Shown: positions 1-12,240 of the stretch, in pieces
How the letters are laid out: every line of letters starts with the position of its first letter
Position numbering within the stretch: the stretch's first letter is position 1
Source of the DNA: Fragilariopsis cylindrus CCMP1102
Lineage: Eukaryota > Bacillariophyta > Bacillariophyceae > Bacillariales > Bacillariaceae
DNA length: 64,000 nucleotides
Direction: 5' to 3'
Assembly (NCBI GenBank): GCA_900095095.1
Contig: FMBT01000433.1
Span: 47,093 to 111,092 of the forward strand
Program-made: the position numbers and the translations under genes
Notes under the pieces: generated by a model
The model's database searches: none
The model's input: only the letters and a program-made list of their open reading frames with translations
What the model was told of the DNA's origin: nothing

Positions 1-1150
1 TAATTTTGGTACGATACAGTAAATTGTAAACGCGATCGTTGATGTTTAATTACGGTATTCAATCGATAAGTTTGGTACGATACGTACATGTTTGTGTTAC
101 AGGACAATGTTTGAGACGGAGTGGCTCGCACGATCGACGTTTGCTAATCCAATGAAGTGGTAATTGTGAGTGAGTCAGTCATGAATCGAATCCATGCTTT
201 GCTTCCGTTTAAATGTTGGATGTTGTGAAGTTAACGATGAACGAAATGATGGATGTGAAGAGCTCCTCTGCATTGTTCGTCTGGCCGCTAGTAGTACCGT
301 ACGACTAACATCAAAGAAAAAAGGCCTACTGTATTCCATAGCAGGGGTAATAATGTTCCATAGTATTTACAGTACTATATTAGTAACTTTAGAAAACCAA
401 TATATACACCTAATCATGCATTTTGTTAGATACAAAATAACAACTATGGGTTTATCATATGAAGCACATATCATCTCTTAGTCCCACCCACCACCTGGCA
501 ACTTGTATGCTGTAGACTCAACCTTAGCACACACAAACACAAAATACAACATAAAAATGGCCTATTGCTGTGCTGCAAACTCAAAAAGATGAATGTTCAC
601 AAAATAAGCCCATTTAAAACCAAGGATATTTACTCTCAGTGCTCTATTACAGTAATTAAGCTACTTGATGTGGTAAAGTGGAAAACGTGTTCTCCTTATC
701 TTCTGCCTAAATTATGTTCATTTTTTACAAACCGAAGCAATATCTGGAACTTGAAGCAATAATATTATATATATATATATATAATATTGACCTCTGTATA
801 CTTTTTCCTATCATAAGTCCATTAGGATTGGACTGTGAGGCCTTGATTAGACAAAATCTTTTAATTGCCTGATGATATCTTGTTTTGACCCATGCATGAC
901 ACCCCAAATAAATATATACAATAAAAGAGTTACCTAGAAAGGGTGATAAAATATAATGCCTCTATAGTAAATTTGGTAAATGCCTAGCTATCACATCTCA
1001 AATAAGTTTCCAGAAGGTATACACCATCACCAATATGATTACAAGCTATGACCTAATTCCTTTTTTGGTGTATATGAGAATTCCTCTCTGTCTATATAAT
1101 TCCTTTCTGTCTACTTTTAACAGCAGATGAGACAGAAGAAGGAGAGTATG
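1..1150. other. Gene-poor DNA with a relic of the 3.3-5.0 kb repeat element
   Basis: No convincing gene is seen. A 12-bp motif, TTGGTACGATAC, occurs twice near the left edge (about 6 and 71). Between about 830 and 1030 the DNA resembles, with decay, the module at about 3500-3720: both have a GCCTTGATTA stretch, then a TTTTGACC..TGACACCCC stretch, then TGCCTAGCTAT followed by a TCTCAAATA stretch. The same repeat family therefore lies on both sides of the acidic ORF that follows. A short AT dinucleotide run lies near 766-784. Confidence 0.5.
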
Positions 1151-1205
1151 ACCAATTGTGGAAGACCAAATAGAAGATAACAACAATGACCAAACCGATG
1201 TAACA

Positions 1206-2193
1206 ATGGAAGATAATGAACAAATAACAGCTGAAACAACAAACACAGCAATGGCGGCAGGAGACTTCAGCCAATTCAATAAAAACAATAAAACAACAAC
1301 AACAACAAATACATCTGCAAAGACAGATATGAATCAACCAAATGAATAGAGGCGATGATGATAAAGAGAACAATGAGGAGAAGAAAATAGTAGCAACAAG
1401 AAAACAATTCAAGGAACACAAAGATAATGAATCAAATATACCAGAACTAATATGTAAATTAGATAAGGACGACTCCTCTGATGATAGCAGTGAAGACGAC
1501 ACCCCACGAAGAAGCGACACCCCACGAAGAAGAGAACAGATACCAATTGAAAAGAGACTAAAACAATTAAAAGAAGTGATAGAAAGAATAAGTAGTGCGC
1601 AGGGAGGAAATAGAATGTCAGGACTACAGGAAAGGAATAGAGAAGATAGTGATAGTGAGAGCGATAATGAGGAGGAAGATGATAACAATAAAATGCCAGG
1701 ATTACAGGACAGAGACAGAGAAGACAGCGATAGTGAGGATGATGAGGAAGATGATAAGGAGGATGATGAACATGATGAACAACAACAAAATATTCGAACA
1801 TCAACAGCACTGGATCGACTGCGAAACAGATTAGCCACTAAATCAGTCCTAAATAATGGAATAAAAACTAAATCAGTGCAAAACAGTGGAATAAAAACTA
1901 AATCAGTGCGTTTTCAACAAAATAGTGAAGGACCAAGCCAATTAAGGACTAAATTATCGCAAATTGCAGAAGAAAAGAGGCTAGCCCCCATGGAAAGTGA
2001 GGGTGAACCCATTACAAATGGTGACGAAGGAGCAAACAGTGAAGAAGACCTATTCTTTGAGTCAAGCGACGACGAAGGTGAAGAAGAAGATAGTGTACAG
2101 AATAATAATAATTATAACAATGAAAATGAAGCAGCGACAACACCAACAACAACAATAACACCAACAACAACGAGCGGCCCTACAACTTCATAA
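1206..2193 (+). CDS. Acidic low-complexity ORF linked to a repeat element, probable single frame break
   Basis: Function not recognised. The first part (ATG at 1206, frame open from about 1158 but without an earlier ATG) is rich in Asp/Glu/Asn/Thr and stops at 1349. The second part opens with an ATG at 1342 in another frame and runs 283 codons. Composition is continuous across the junction, so one base is probably wrong near 1330-1346, or these are two overlapping ORFs. Visible are a duplicated SDTPRR unit, two copies of a GLQ(E/D)R(N/D)REDSDSE acidic block, three TKSV units and an acidic C-terminus ending GPTTS. The stop codon lies directly against the repeat tail, and a second tail block at 30.66 kb is preceded by a closely similar ending (CGPTIS plus stop). 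That shared junction suggests the ORF belongs to a mobile element. No reverse transcriptase, integrase or transposase motif is visible. Confidence 0.4.
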
Positions 2194-2199
2194 CCTCCA

Positions 2200-5040
2200 T
2201 GGAAACCTAAGCATTATGTCGAGCTTGTAGGTATAGCTATAATGGATGCTAGTAGAACCAACCCATCTGGTATTGTCCTCTGCAACCCTTTCAAATGAGA
2301 TATTTTGTGTTCATTTCTGATCAAAAATCTTGTTGTTTTTGTGCCTTCCACAACAGCGAACCTGATCTCATTCCGCAACCACAGGAACAGAAATAGAAAC
2401 AGAAAAATTGTAGGAGGCAAACACAATGTTCTAGTACACTATGTGGATATTGTGCACCTGGCCTATCTGGTGTTGTCCTCTGCAACCCTTTCAAATGAGA
2501 TATCATGTTTGATCAAAAATCTTGCTATTTTTGTGCCTTCCACAACAGCGAACCGGATTTCATTCCCCAACCACAGGAACAGATATAGAAACAGAAAAAT
2601 TGTAGGAGGCAAACACAATGTTCTAGTACACTATGTGAATGCTACTGCACCTGTCCTCTGCAACCCCTTCATATGAGATATTATTTTGCTATTCATTCCT
2701 GATCAGAATCTTGCACAACAGTGAAATGAATTTCAAAACATACTCCATATCTGCATGTTGGTGTCTGCTGCATTGAAACACCAACCAACCATCTCCATTC
2801 TACTTTTGTTAAGGTAAATTTATACAGCCTGTATTTGTTACTGTCATTTCTATATATTCAAATAAGAAATGAACACACCATCCCACACTACACAGTAAGA
2901 TTATAGCCCAAAACACAGCTTTTCGTTATCTTTATTTACACATACCACCAGGTAAATTAGAACACACTGTCCTCACTAGAACATATTACTTGTGAATGGA
3001 AAGCATCATCATCCCAACCCACCATTATTTTGGATGTAATTGTATTTAACCCTGTTTTCAAAATTATCTCATTTTTTAAGGAGCAATCAAGGACTGTAAT
3101 TAGTAATTAAAATAGTCACTGTTGGCTGGTAAATGCTCCCACACCAATTTTTATACTCATAAAATAAACTTACCCACCTAAAGCCCCCATTAATAGGGCC
3201 TCTGATTCACATGGTACACACTCAAAAGGATGAATTATCCCAAAGTAAGCACATGGGGTTGACTGTCTACACCAAAGGCAATATAAACTTGGCGAGCTAG
3301 GGGTAGGACCTTGCTGATGTGGGCGCTAAATGGGGAAAACCTGTTTTGGGGGATAAATGACCCTTTCTGGGGCTTAGCACACCCTGACACCTTCCTAACC
3401 TTCCTATAGCCCTAGCAATAGTTATACCTTGTATCCATAGAGTACAATGATGAGCTCCATATAATCCTTCAAGGTTATTAGGTCTGTATTGATGGTGCAT
3501 CAAGGCCTTGATTACACCCGCACTTGGCACTTGGAAATTTTTTGTGTTGTAATAGCGGTGGGTTTTGACCAGTGACACCCCAAAAATATGTATGGTCACC
3601 TAAAGCAATGATTAATATAATCCAAAACCTTTATGAGTTAGGTTGATGCCTAGCTATTTTATCTGGAACTCAGCATACCTGGTATGAGGGCTGTAGCATC
3701 TCAAATATTTTTGAAATGAGTGCATTTTGGGCTATTTTATATCTATTCTATTGTTCCCTCCAAGTATTGTTGGTTTATTTCGACCATATGCATATATTGA
3801 AGGTATCTTGGTGTTCAAACTATGGTCCAATTCCTTGCTTTGATGTTGTGGCAGCCTATTTATGAAAGATACTTCATTTGGGCATGGAAATATTGACATG
3901 TTGGCCAAAATGCAAGATGTTTGTGTTTTGGAGGCAAGAATAAGGTAGTAAGTATGAGGGATCATGAACCTTGGTTCATCCCCTATGGGTATAGGATGGA
4001 TGACTGGGTGGTATTTTGGTGCACCATTCTATCTCTAGAATCTATGGAGAAGTACTTGATAATCTTATTATTCAAAGTTTTTTAATATTTCAATAACCAA
4101 ACTCCACTGGAAAATTTGTGAGATAAAAATGATACCAATCAGAATTACTTTAGTCAAGTGATGATGAACCACCAGGGATGGTAGGAGGCAAAAACAATAT
4201 TCTAGTACACTATGTGGATATTTGTGCACCCAATCCATCTGGTGTTGTCCTCTGTAACTGTTTCTAATGAGAATTTTTGCTGTTCATTATTTCTGATCCA
4301 AAATCATGTTGTTTGTGTGCCTGCTATAACAGCTAAACGAATTTTATTCCTCAACCACAGGAACAGAAAAGTGGTAGGAGGAGGCAAACACAAAGTTCTA
4401 AAACACCATTTGGATGTTATTGTACCTGACCCAGCTGGTATGGTTGTCTGCAACCCTTTCAAATGAGATATTTTGTTGTTTATTTTGATTGAAAATCTTG
4501 TTTTTTGTGCATGGAACAACTACAAAACGAATTTTACTCCTCGTACCACAGGAACAGAAAAGTGGTAGGAGGCAAACACAATGTTCTAGTACACTATGTG
4601 AATATTTGTACACCTGAACCATCTGGTGTTGTCCTCTGCAACCCCTTCATATGAGACATTATTTTGCTGTTCATTTCTGATCCAAAATCTTTTTATTTTT
4701 GTGTACCTGCCATAACGGTGTAATTATGAATTTTATTTCACAACCACAGAAAAAGAAAAGTTTTAGGATGCCAACAAAATGTTCTAGTATACTATGTGGA
4801 TTCTAGTGCACCCGACCTGTTTGGCGTTGTCCTCTACAACTGTTTCAAATAGTACTAGTGTAGTACATAAACAATATTTTTGTATGAAATATTTTGTCCC
4901 CAAATATATCTTTGTGTCCCCAAATACATTTTACTTTCTGGCCCCCTCTATGCTAATGTGTGGGGGGTTGTTAATCATAACCAGTTGCACTTTTAGGGAC
5001 AGAAAATATTGTTAATCAAAAACACTAGTTCTCAGGAAAA
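2200..5040 (+). repeat. Repeat element copy A: tail of ~180-200 bp tandem units
   Basis: Units share a core TCCTCTGCAACCCTTTCAAA, then a GAGATATTTTGT stretch, a CCACAGGAACAGAAA stretch and a GTTCTAGTACACTATGTGGA stretch. Cores lie near 2274, 2473, 2650, 4245, 4445, 4630 and 4825, so spacing is about 180-200 bp within each cluster. Between the clusters, about 2.7-4.17 kb is single-copy within this block, but its part from about 3320 onward matches, in inverse orientation, DNA at about 29.5-30.27 kb. The last 250 bp (4794-5040) is nearly identical to the reverse complement of 28815-29061. The homology ends abruptly near 5040. Short open frames here only reflect the repeats and are not called as genes. 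Confidence 0.8.
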
Positions 5041-5939
5041 ACTCCAGATAGAAAAGTTAATGTGTGTTGCCTGTAACAAATCCAAGTTTGAAACAAGAGG
5101 TCAGAATGAAGCAATCTTTAATACCATAAATCTGCGCTACACGTATAGACTACTTCCAATATGATTATATATTACTCCTGTTGATATAAAATAATAGAGT
5201 ATTAGATCTATTCAGACTTCAATCAATGGCACACCAACCTAACTGTGTACTACTAGAAAAAAGTTGGTACAAGGTCCTCTTCTTTTACTATTATTTCTTA
5301 TTATTATAAAAGTCCTAAAGGTACTTACAGTACTATTCTTCTACTATGATACAGTAGTATAATATTATAATAGAAACCTAAAGGTACCTACAAAACTATA
5401 GTCCGTTCAGTTGAACCTTTATATAAATTTCCCATCTTGAATTGACTAGGTTTGCCCTTCACGAAAAAGATTCCTTTTGAAAAATTCTTTTTATTTTCTG
5501 TGCTTTGTCCGCGCTTGAATTTTAAATATCAATTTCTTATGTACTGTACGTAGGCTCGTTAAAAAGAAGAACATTCTGAACCTACTGAAGCGATCTATTG
5601 ACATCACGTTCACACTTTTTTCGTTTTTACATTAACGGTATTGGGAAAAATGAAGGAATCTAAAGATGTGTCATTTTTTACTATTGATTTTTTTTCTTCT
5701 AATGACTGCTGATCGTTATGTATGACTGCGCATACATACTTTCAAATTACTGGCAACACATACAATTTTACCATAACAAAGAATTCGCACATTTTCTTCC
5801 TATCTTTACAAGTAACAAGCACAAACAACAGCTACTGTACTGGAGTACGGAAAAACAAAAAGTCACATAACTTAGTTGCACATAATAATATAATCATCAT
5901 AAAAGATATTTCAAGTCATTGAAAAGAAATAAAAATAAA
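5041..5939. other. Intergenic DNA upstream of the aquaporin
   Basis: AT-rich DNA of 899 bp between the repeat block and the aquaporin start. It should hold the aquaporin promoter and 5' UTR. No gene or recognisable control element is seen. A short imperfect duplication (CCTAAAGGTAC, near 5312 and 5377) is the only structure noted. Confidence 0.5.
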
Positions 5940-7288
5940 ATGGCAACAGATTGGAATTATCGTCAGCTTGCTGCTGAATTTATTGCAACTGCCTTATTTG
6001 TATGGCTGGATGTGGTGCAGCTGTATCATCAAATCGTTGGACACCAACCGCGTTACTCCTTGATCCTGGGTAAGATACTGTACTGTACTGTAGAAGAAGA
6101 AGAAGAAGAAGTGTGCCGTACATTGATGTTTTGTCTCCGTTTTCGTTTTTGTTGTGTGTGTTTGTGTACGAGAGAATGAGAGAGTGAGGTAGAGATAGAA
6201 ATTGCGACACGACAGTAATGTGATTTGTAATTTATTTATTTAGTTCTATTCGTGTTGATGTTTTGAAATTGTCGTCACAATCATTCCAGTAAACTAAACA
6301 ATCAAACAACTCAAACCAACCCTTTTTACTAACTAAATTGCAATACACAGAGCGCTTGTCGGTATCGCTCTTGCATTTGGTATAACAATTTCGGTACTAG
6401 CGTATTCAATTGGACATATTTCTGGTGGACATATCAATCCTGCTGGTAAGTACTCCCGGCGTCTGAAGATACCATTCGCCCTTTCTAAAATTTCACTTGA
6501 CAACTTCTAACATACCAATCATACTTATCGAATATTTCAATCGCGAAGTGACCTTGTCTTTTATGCTTTTAAGATTACAAAGTATTACAGCTGGATTACT
6601 TTATATGGTTGCACAATGTTTAGGTGCGATCTTCGGTGCATTAATTTTATGGGGTTGTAACGCATCATTGACAGCAAATTGTGACACAATAACTGCAGCT
6701 GGTTTAGAAGCACAAATAAGTGGTGTATGTGGTGCTTCTGAATTACCAAATGGTGAAGGATATGGTCCAGCATTCGGATTAGGTGTTAATACAGTTGATA
6801 TTCGTGTCTCATCTGGGTGTGCATTTTTAATTGAACTTATGGGCACATACCTATTAGTATTTACTGTATTACAGGCTGCTGTACATACCAAATCAACTGG
6901 CGGGAATGCTGTACCAATTGCAATTGGCTGGGCTGTATTGGTTGCACATCTTATCTTGATTCCATACACTGGTTGTGGTATTAATCCAGCACGATCACTT
7001 GGTCCGATGGTCGTTGATAGTATGGGTGGTTTAAATTACTGGCAACGTGGTTGGTGGGTATTTTATACAGCACCATTTGTTGGTAGTATTCTTGCAACAG
7101 CAACATACAAATTCATTTTTGCGGAGGAGGAGGATGATGCTGGAAAAGCGAAGAAAGATGATGATGTTGCTGGTGGTGACGACGACAAAGACGTTGAGGG
7201 TCAAGTTCCACGAATTTATGATGAAGATGCAAAGAATACCGGAGAAGAGGCCGTTACAGATGATGCTGTTCCTCACGCGTATGAGTAA
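5940..7288 (+). CDS. Aquaporin (MIP family), three exons, one apparent frame break
   Basis: A MIP channel for water or small neutral solutes with six membrane segments. Exons: 5940-6069, 6351-6445 and 6549-7288; introns start GTAAGA and GTAAGT and end AG. The first NPA box ([11 protein letters not shown]) closes exon 2 and the second ([12 protein letters not shown], with the selectivity-filter Arg) is in exon 3, which also holds the last helices and an acidic ~50-residue tail. From ATG 5940 the first 20 residues fit the family ([11 protein letters not shown]), but the next expected segment ([14 protein letters not shown]) lies in another frame; one base appears to be missing at about 6000-6002. 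An ATG at 6002 is in the correct frame but would cut off most of helix 1. With the correction the protein is about 321 aa, a normal length. Whether it carries water or glycerol cannot be decided here. Confidence 0.9.
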
Positions 7289-8480
7289 ACGTAAATATTG
7301 AAGAGATAATAAAACGAATATGATGAGAGCTGTTCGCGTATGCCCTCATTTATAGAACAACACGATAATGATGATGTAAACCTTATATGTTAAAATTTTA
7401 GTTAAAAGAAAATGAATAATAATGATGGAACCGCACCGTTACCAATCGATGAATGGATAGATTTGGGCATAATTACCATCAAGTTCATTTATCTGTCATG
7501 GTACCAAATAAATAAATAAATTGCTACAGCAATATAAATAAAAATCTAATCTTATATATAGATATCTATAATGTTCCCTTCAATATGATATATAGCACAC
7601 GAATTTCCTACCTGATAGCTACATGAATTTACTTCTCAGTGTGAACAATGCTATACATAGATATTGCACCACTTTACTCCAAAACTACACTGTATGGAAA
7701 GCATTAATATGATATGATGATGTGTCTTAGTTAAAAATATATTGTAAAGTTCCATGAAAAATACTTTAGTATCAGTATAGATTTCGATGATACAATCCTA
7801 TCATGAATAGTGCAGTGTTACGTTTCACAAACGATCGTGAAACAGGATTCTAATAGTCTTACTCTTTGGACTGTAAGATTCTATTATGACTGTGAGGGTG
7901 GCTATTCGCTTCCCTTGAAAGACTGCTGCGGTTGTTCTACCAGGCTATTCACCCTTCTTGAATTCGGACCTACCTTACGGATGGTGGTTATTCTTTCTGT
8001 AGATATCTCCATTAATATTGCTATTGCAATATAACGGTTGTTCAAACGCAAAAGGTTGTTATTAACACACTTGTTTAATTAGTCTATGGTTATTACAATT
8101 CATCAACAATAAAAGAGAGAGATAGTTCATTTCTCGTAATCTGTTCTTTTCTTGTATTTTGGTATTGCGGTAAACAGTAACTTCGTATACAACGTTATTC
8201 GTAACATCACTTCGCCTTATACATATATAGTAGCGGTTCGGCGGACACTTCTCTTATTCGTGCTTCGACTTTAACTAGTCATCTGTAACTCCGATACACT
8301 TCTCTTATTTGTGCTTCGACTTCAACTGGTCATCTATAATTTTGATTCTACATGACACGTTTATAGGACAACATTTACTTTTACTAACATCAATGGCCTA
8401 TGTATTATAGCCATCGTTTTCCTAACCTTGGGTATCGTGTATGATTTAACATACAGTAACAGCTTAATTGATCTCTTTTT
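7289..8480. other. Convergent intergenic region, aquaporin 3' / ferric reductase 3'
   Basis: Both neighbours end towards this 1.19 kb AT-rich stretch, so it should hold two 3' UTRs. No gene is recognised. A two-copy tandem repeat with a period of about 51 bp starts at 8245 and 8296 (core ACACTTCTCTTATT, then GTGCTTCGACTT). Confidence 0.5.
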
Positions 8481-11400
8481 TCACCAAGAAAATTTTTCTT
8501 CGTAAAATACGAATTTGTTTCCGTTAAAGAAATTTTGAATCCTTTCACCTCTTTTAGTATTGCAACTCACAAATCCTCCAGGAGTAGCTTTTTTACAGGA
8601 ATCAATCATCCCACTTGGGCCACACATGAATATTCCGGTGCTGTTACCTATGCTTTTATCTTTATCGTTATCGTTATCGTCCTCGTTATCGTCATCATGA
8701 TCATGACCGTTATCGTTATCATGATCATGACCGTTGTACAATAACATCTTTTCAAATGTTGGTCTGCCGGCCGTAGAATTAATAGACAAGACCTTAGTTT
8801 GAACGACGTCAGAAGACAACATCTCATCATCAACCGTAGAAATTTGAATAGACGATGTCGTCTTTTAGGTAAAAAGACGATCGTGATGGGATGCGACAAT
8901 AGATACGCAGAGTACTGTGTGAGACAAATACTATCATTTGGTCCTGCAGATATTTTAAATATTTTAGATAAATAAGTGTTGCAGAGATCAACAAGCCTAC
9001 GATTTTAAATATGAACTTACTTCTTCATGGGTTTGTCTTTGGTTTTTAGCAGCAAGATTTTGTTTCCAATCCATCAATACGTGTCCAATAAAAGCAAAGA
9101 CAAAAGAAAACAACAGAATAGGAAAGAATTCCCAGGCTCCAGCAGCGTCATTTACTGCATCTGGAAGACTATAAAAGTTATTAGCTAACCAATAACGAAT
9201 CTGCCCAGAAAATGCGTACGAGCACCAAAAGATGGCAACAAACATAGTAATGGAAGGTATATGCTCGTAAAACGTTGACCATCGACCAAATGAGAAACGG
9301 TACGGATGCCAAGGCGATCCAAACGTTCCAATTAGGCTAAAGTCGACTTGTTTGTTACCACGTTCTGGCTTGTCACAGAAATCGTTCCAAAGGGAATTGC
9401 AATCGACAGTTTCGCATTTTGCTCCAGCATCTCCGGTTCTCTGTTGAGTTTATCACATAATAATACAGGAAAAAGTGCACGATAACGTGAATTCGACAAA
9501 ATTTGAGACGATTGAACCATATATATAATCAAAAAGTTTGTAAGGTAACATACCCCGCATCAAATAGAGAGAACAAACTTACATGGATGTGAATATGACA
9601 GCTTGCCCCTTGATATAGATCTTGTTTTCCGTCATGATTGAGTTCGCCATTTCTTTCTTTTCTTGATGCCTTTTGCATGAGAGGTAGGAAATATTCATCG
9701 GTAATATACTTAACGAGGTTAGGGTCTCTAACTGTCCAATGAAGCTCAATTCTCTTAGTTTGAGGGATACCTTCAATCTCGTCCATCTTGATAAACATGC
9801 CATCTTCGTTGAAGCAAAGCAATTCGATCATTTCAGTCAGCATGGATAAGAATGCCGTTATACCAATTCCGGCTACTACAAGAATGACCTTTGAAATTAA
9901 GAAGAAGGAATACAGTTGTGTTAAAAGTTGAAATGCACAAATGAAATTGTGTGAGAAAGGTTATACAACTTGATGCGATATGGCATCACTAGGGGGTCGA
10001 GAGGATATAATTAAGATTTTACTGTACCTTATCATGATTGAGGGCGTTTCCAACAAGATGAGAAGGACCATGGAATCCATCCATCATAATTTGGGAATCG
10101 GGAGTAATTCTTGTTGATGTCCAGGACATGGTAGTTGGATCAAACTTCTTGCCAATAGATCGGTCCATTTTCCAAACACACGAAAAATAATCCGCAATTG
10201 ACTACGTTTGCCCGGAACGTGTGTAATCGAAAATGGATGTGACTTCATACTCGCATCTGGGCACCAAATGTTTCCATATTGCCCGGGGTAAAACTGATCG
10301 GCTCCTTCTTCTGAAATTTCAAAAGCAAAGCTAACACAATGTTCCACAGGCTTAGCTAATGATCCTCTTCTGTTAATCTTCTCGTCGAGCCAATCAATTG
10401 ATTTCGGTGAAAATATTGCTTTGATCCGTGTCATTGTCGAAGCAGTAGATGCTTCGGTCGAAACAGTAGATGCTTCGTTATCATCTTCATCGTCGTTTGC
10501 TTCCAATTTTTCACAAGGAATATCCATAACATCCGTAATCTTTAGTCCATAATTGTATACAGTATATCTCCAGTGTTGCATTAAAATGGTGTTTGAGTTG
10601 CGAAGTAATAAAACAACGACGGCCAAATGTATGTGATAGCCCTTCCATAATGCAATATAAGGAATAGAAGGAACATCGGTGCGCTTTTTATCATTTTCGT
10701 TATAAGTAAAAGATACATAGAGAGAAGAGAGAGAGAGAGATGTATAGTTGATAATACAGACATGAGAACTTTTTCCAATTTGCAGGGTTCTTCGATTCGC
10801 TTTCGTATTCTTAATTTCTTACCACAAGATATGTGCAAAATAAAATACAGTATACTGGTTTCTTCTTATAACTTTCATACTGCAGATTGTAAGTACTGTA
10901 AGGAATGATAATGCAATCGTTCCAAAAAATCCTGCAAGCATTTTTTTACAATGCTTATAACCTTCCGGTGGCATTGGTGTACCATCTTCATTTGTTCCTT
11001 CACTGTAGTGAGAAGGTACAAAGCACATAGGGGGTGGAAAGAAGTAGTTCCATCCACGCTGTCCTGGTGCTTCTTTGTGATAATCACCAACTGAATACTT
11101 GAGTATGTAAAAGAATGTATGAAGGTATGCTGTTGCGATCGCAGCCCAACCACACCACATATGAACAGTCATCGCATGGTATGGATGCCATCCTAGAACA
11201 GCAAGAACTGGACCATGTCGTGTTGCAGGAATCATAAAGAATGTTAAACACCAAACGCTTACAAAGCCAATTCTGTTCGCGAATGTACCAAAATATATCC
11301 GCTAAAAATTCTGTATCGGTCATGTCTTCACGGAGCGGCCATTTCTTGTACATGTAGAAGCAAAAGTAAATGAGAAGAGGTATACCGATTGCAATGTATG

Positions 11401-12240
11401 CTAGAATGACGATATAATGCGGTCAAAAGTAGGACGTTGTGTAGCATGAATTATTTAAAAAATAGAGAATTTGTATAGATGAGATTGAAGTAAATAAGAT
11501 ATTATATAATATATTATGTATTGCAAATACACACACACACACACACCACACACACACACAAGAAGAACAAGAACAAGAGAAATTTACCGAAGGAAGAAAA
11601 TCAAATCTCCTGCAAGTCGTAGTTCCCGTTAGCTTTCTTGGTCGGAATGTGTTTTGCGTACTAATAATGCAACGACCGTAAAGGCTGCAAAAGCTGGATA
11701 ATACCACACACATTCTGTGCCATGTTTATCAGGGGACGTTAATGGACAAAGCTTCATAAAAAAAACGAAGATGATAATAATGAGGAGAGAAAAGGGAGAC
11801 GATGAGGAACAAAAGGCGTAAAAAGTATTTGTCGTGCTATCATCAAATAAATCATGTTTGTAACGAAATTATTGAATGAATGGACGTACTTTTTCTGCAA
11901 TGGGTTTAACAACATAATCTGAATAAGCGAATACATTGTCCTCAGAACCGCCACCCATAGGTGGGAAAGGAACATACACTAAAATCCAATACATTGAAAT
12001 CCAAAACCAAACCAGAATTAATGTCCAGATAGCAATAGCATTCCCGATACGATTGATATCGAATGATCCTTTTGGTATTTCGGTATATCGTTTGATATCG
12101 TTGCTGTTGCTCTTGATGTTGCTGTTAATATTGCTATTGCTGATACGAAACCCATCATCACCGTTGATCTCACTTTGTTCGCAGTTATCTCCGTTTCCTT
12201 TTGCGGAAAGTTCAACGACTGCTTGTTCTTCGTCGAACAT
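8481..12240 (-). CDS. Ferric-chelate reductase / NOX-type flavocytochrome (FRE-like), seven exons, several frame breaks
   Basis: A membrane flavocytochrome that passes electrons from NADPH via FAD and haem across the membrane, in diatoms typically to reduce ferric iron at the surface. Proposed exons, minus strand: 12240-11890, 11751-11588, 11400-10823, 10641-10028, 9888-9583, 9440-9021 and 8861-8481; ATG at 12240. Exon 1 has a polar N-terminus and one membrane span; exon 3 has further spans and His-x13-His (TVHMWCGW..AYLH), as in haem-ligating ferric reductase helices. Exon 4 holds the FAD motif HPFSI, exon 5 the nucleotide-binding GIGITAFLSML and exon 7 the terminal CGPSGM. Exon 6 inserts two extra hydrophobic spans between the last two motifs. 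Frame corrections are needed in exon 2 (about 11600-11660), at an A run at 11290-11293, near the exon 4 start and near 10160. Family is secure; exon 2 and the exon 3/4 junction are not. Confidence 0.82.
11527..11560. repeat. (CA)n microsatellite in ferric reductase intron 2
   Basis: A CA dinucleotide run interrupted once by CCA. It lies inside the intron between exons 2 and 3 of the ferric reductase gene. Confidence 0.9.

Noticed and set aside
1206-2193. Acidic ORF as a histone chaperone or nucleolin-like gene
   Set aside because: Only composition supports it, with no domain; the link to the repeat tail is the stronger clue.
2214-5015. Several 60-120 codon open frames with repeated ISHLKGL- or NHRNR-type peptides
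   Set aside because: They recur in different frames in every repeat unit and are by-products of the tandem tail, not proteins.
11423-11713. Cys/Val-rich minus-strand open frame
   Set aside because: It consists of ferric reductase exon 2 read out of frame plus intron with the CA microsatellite. Its RRFDFLPS segment may still reflect the true frame of the exon 2 end.
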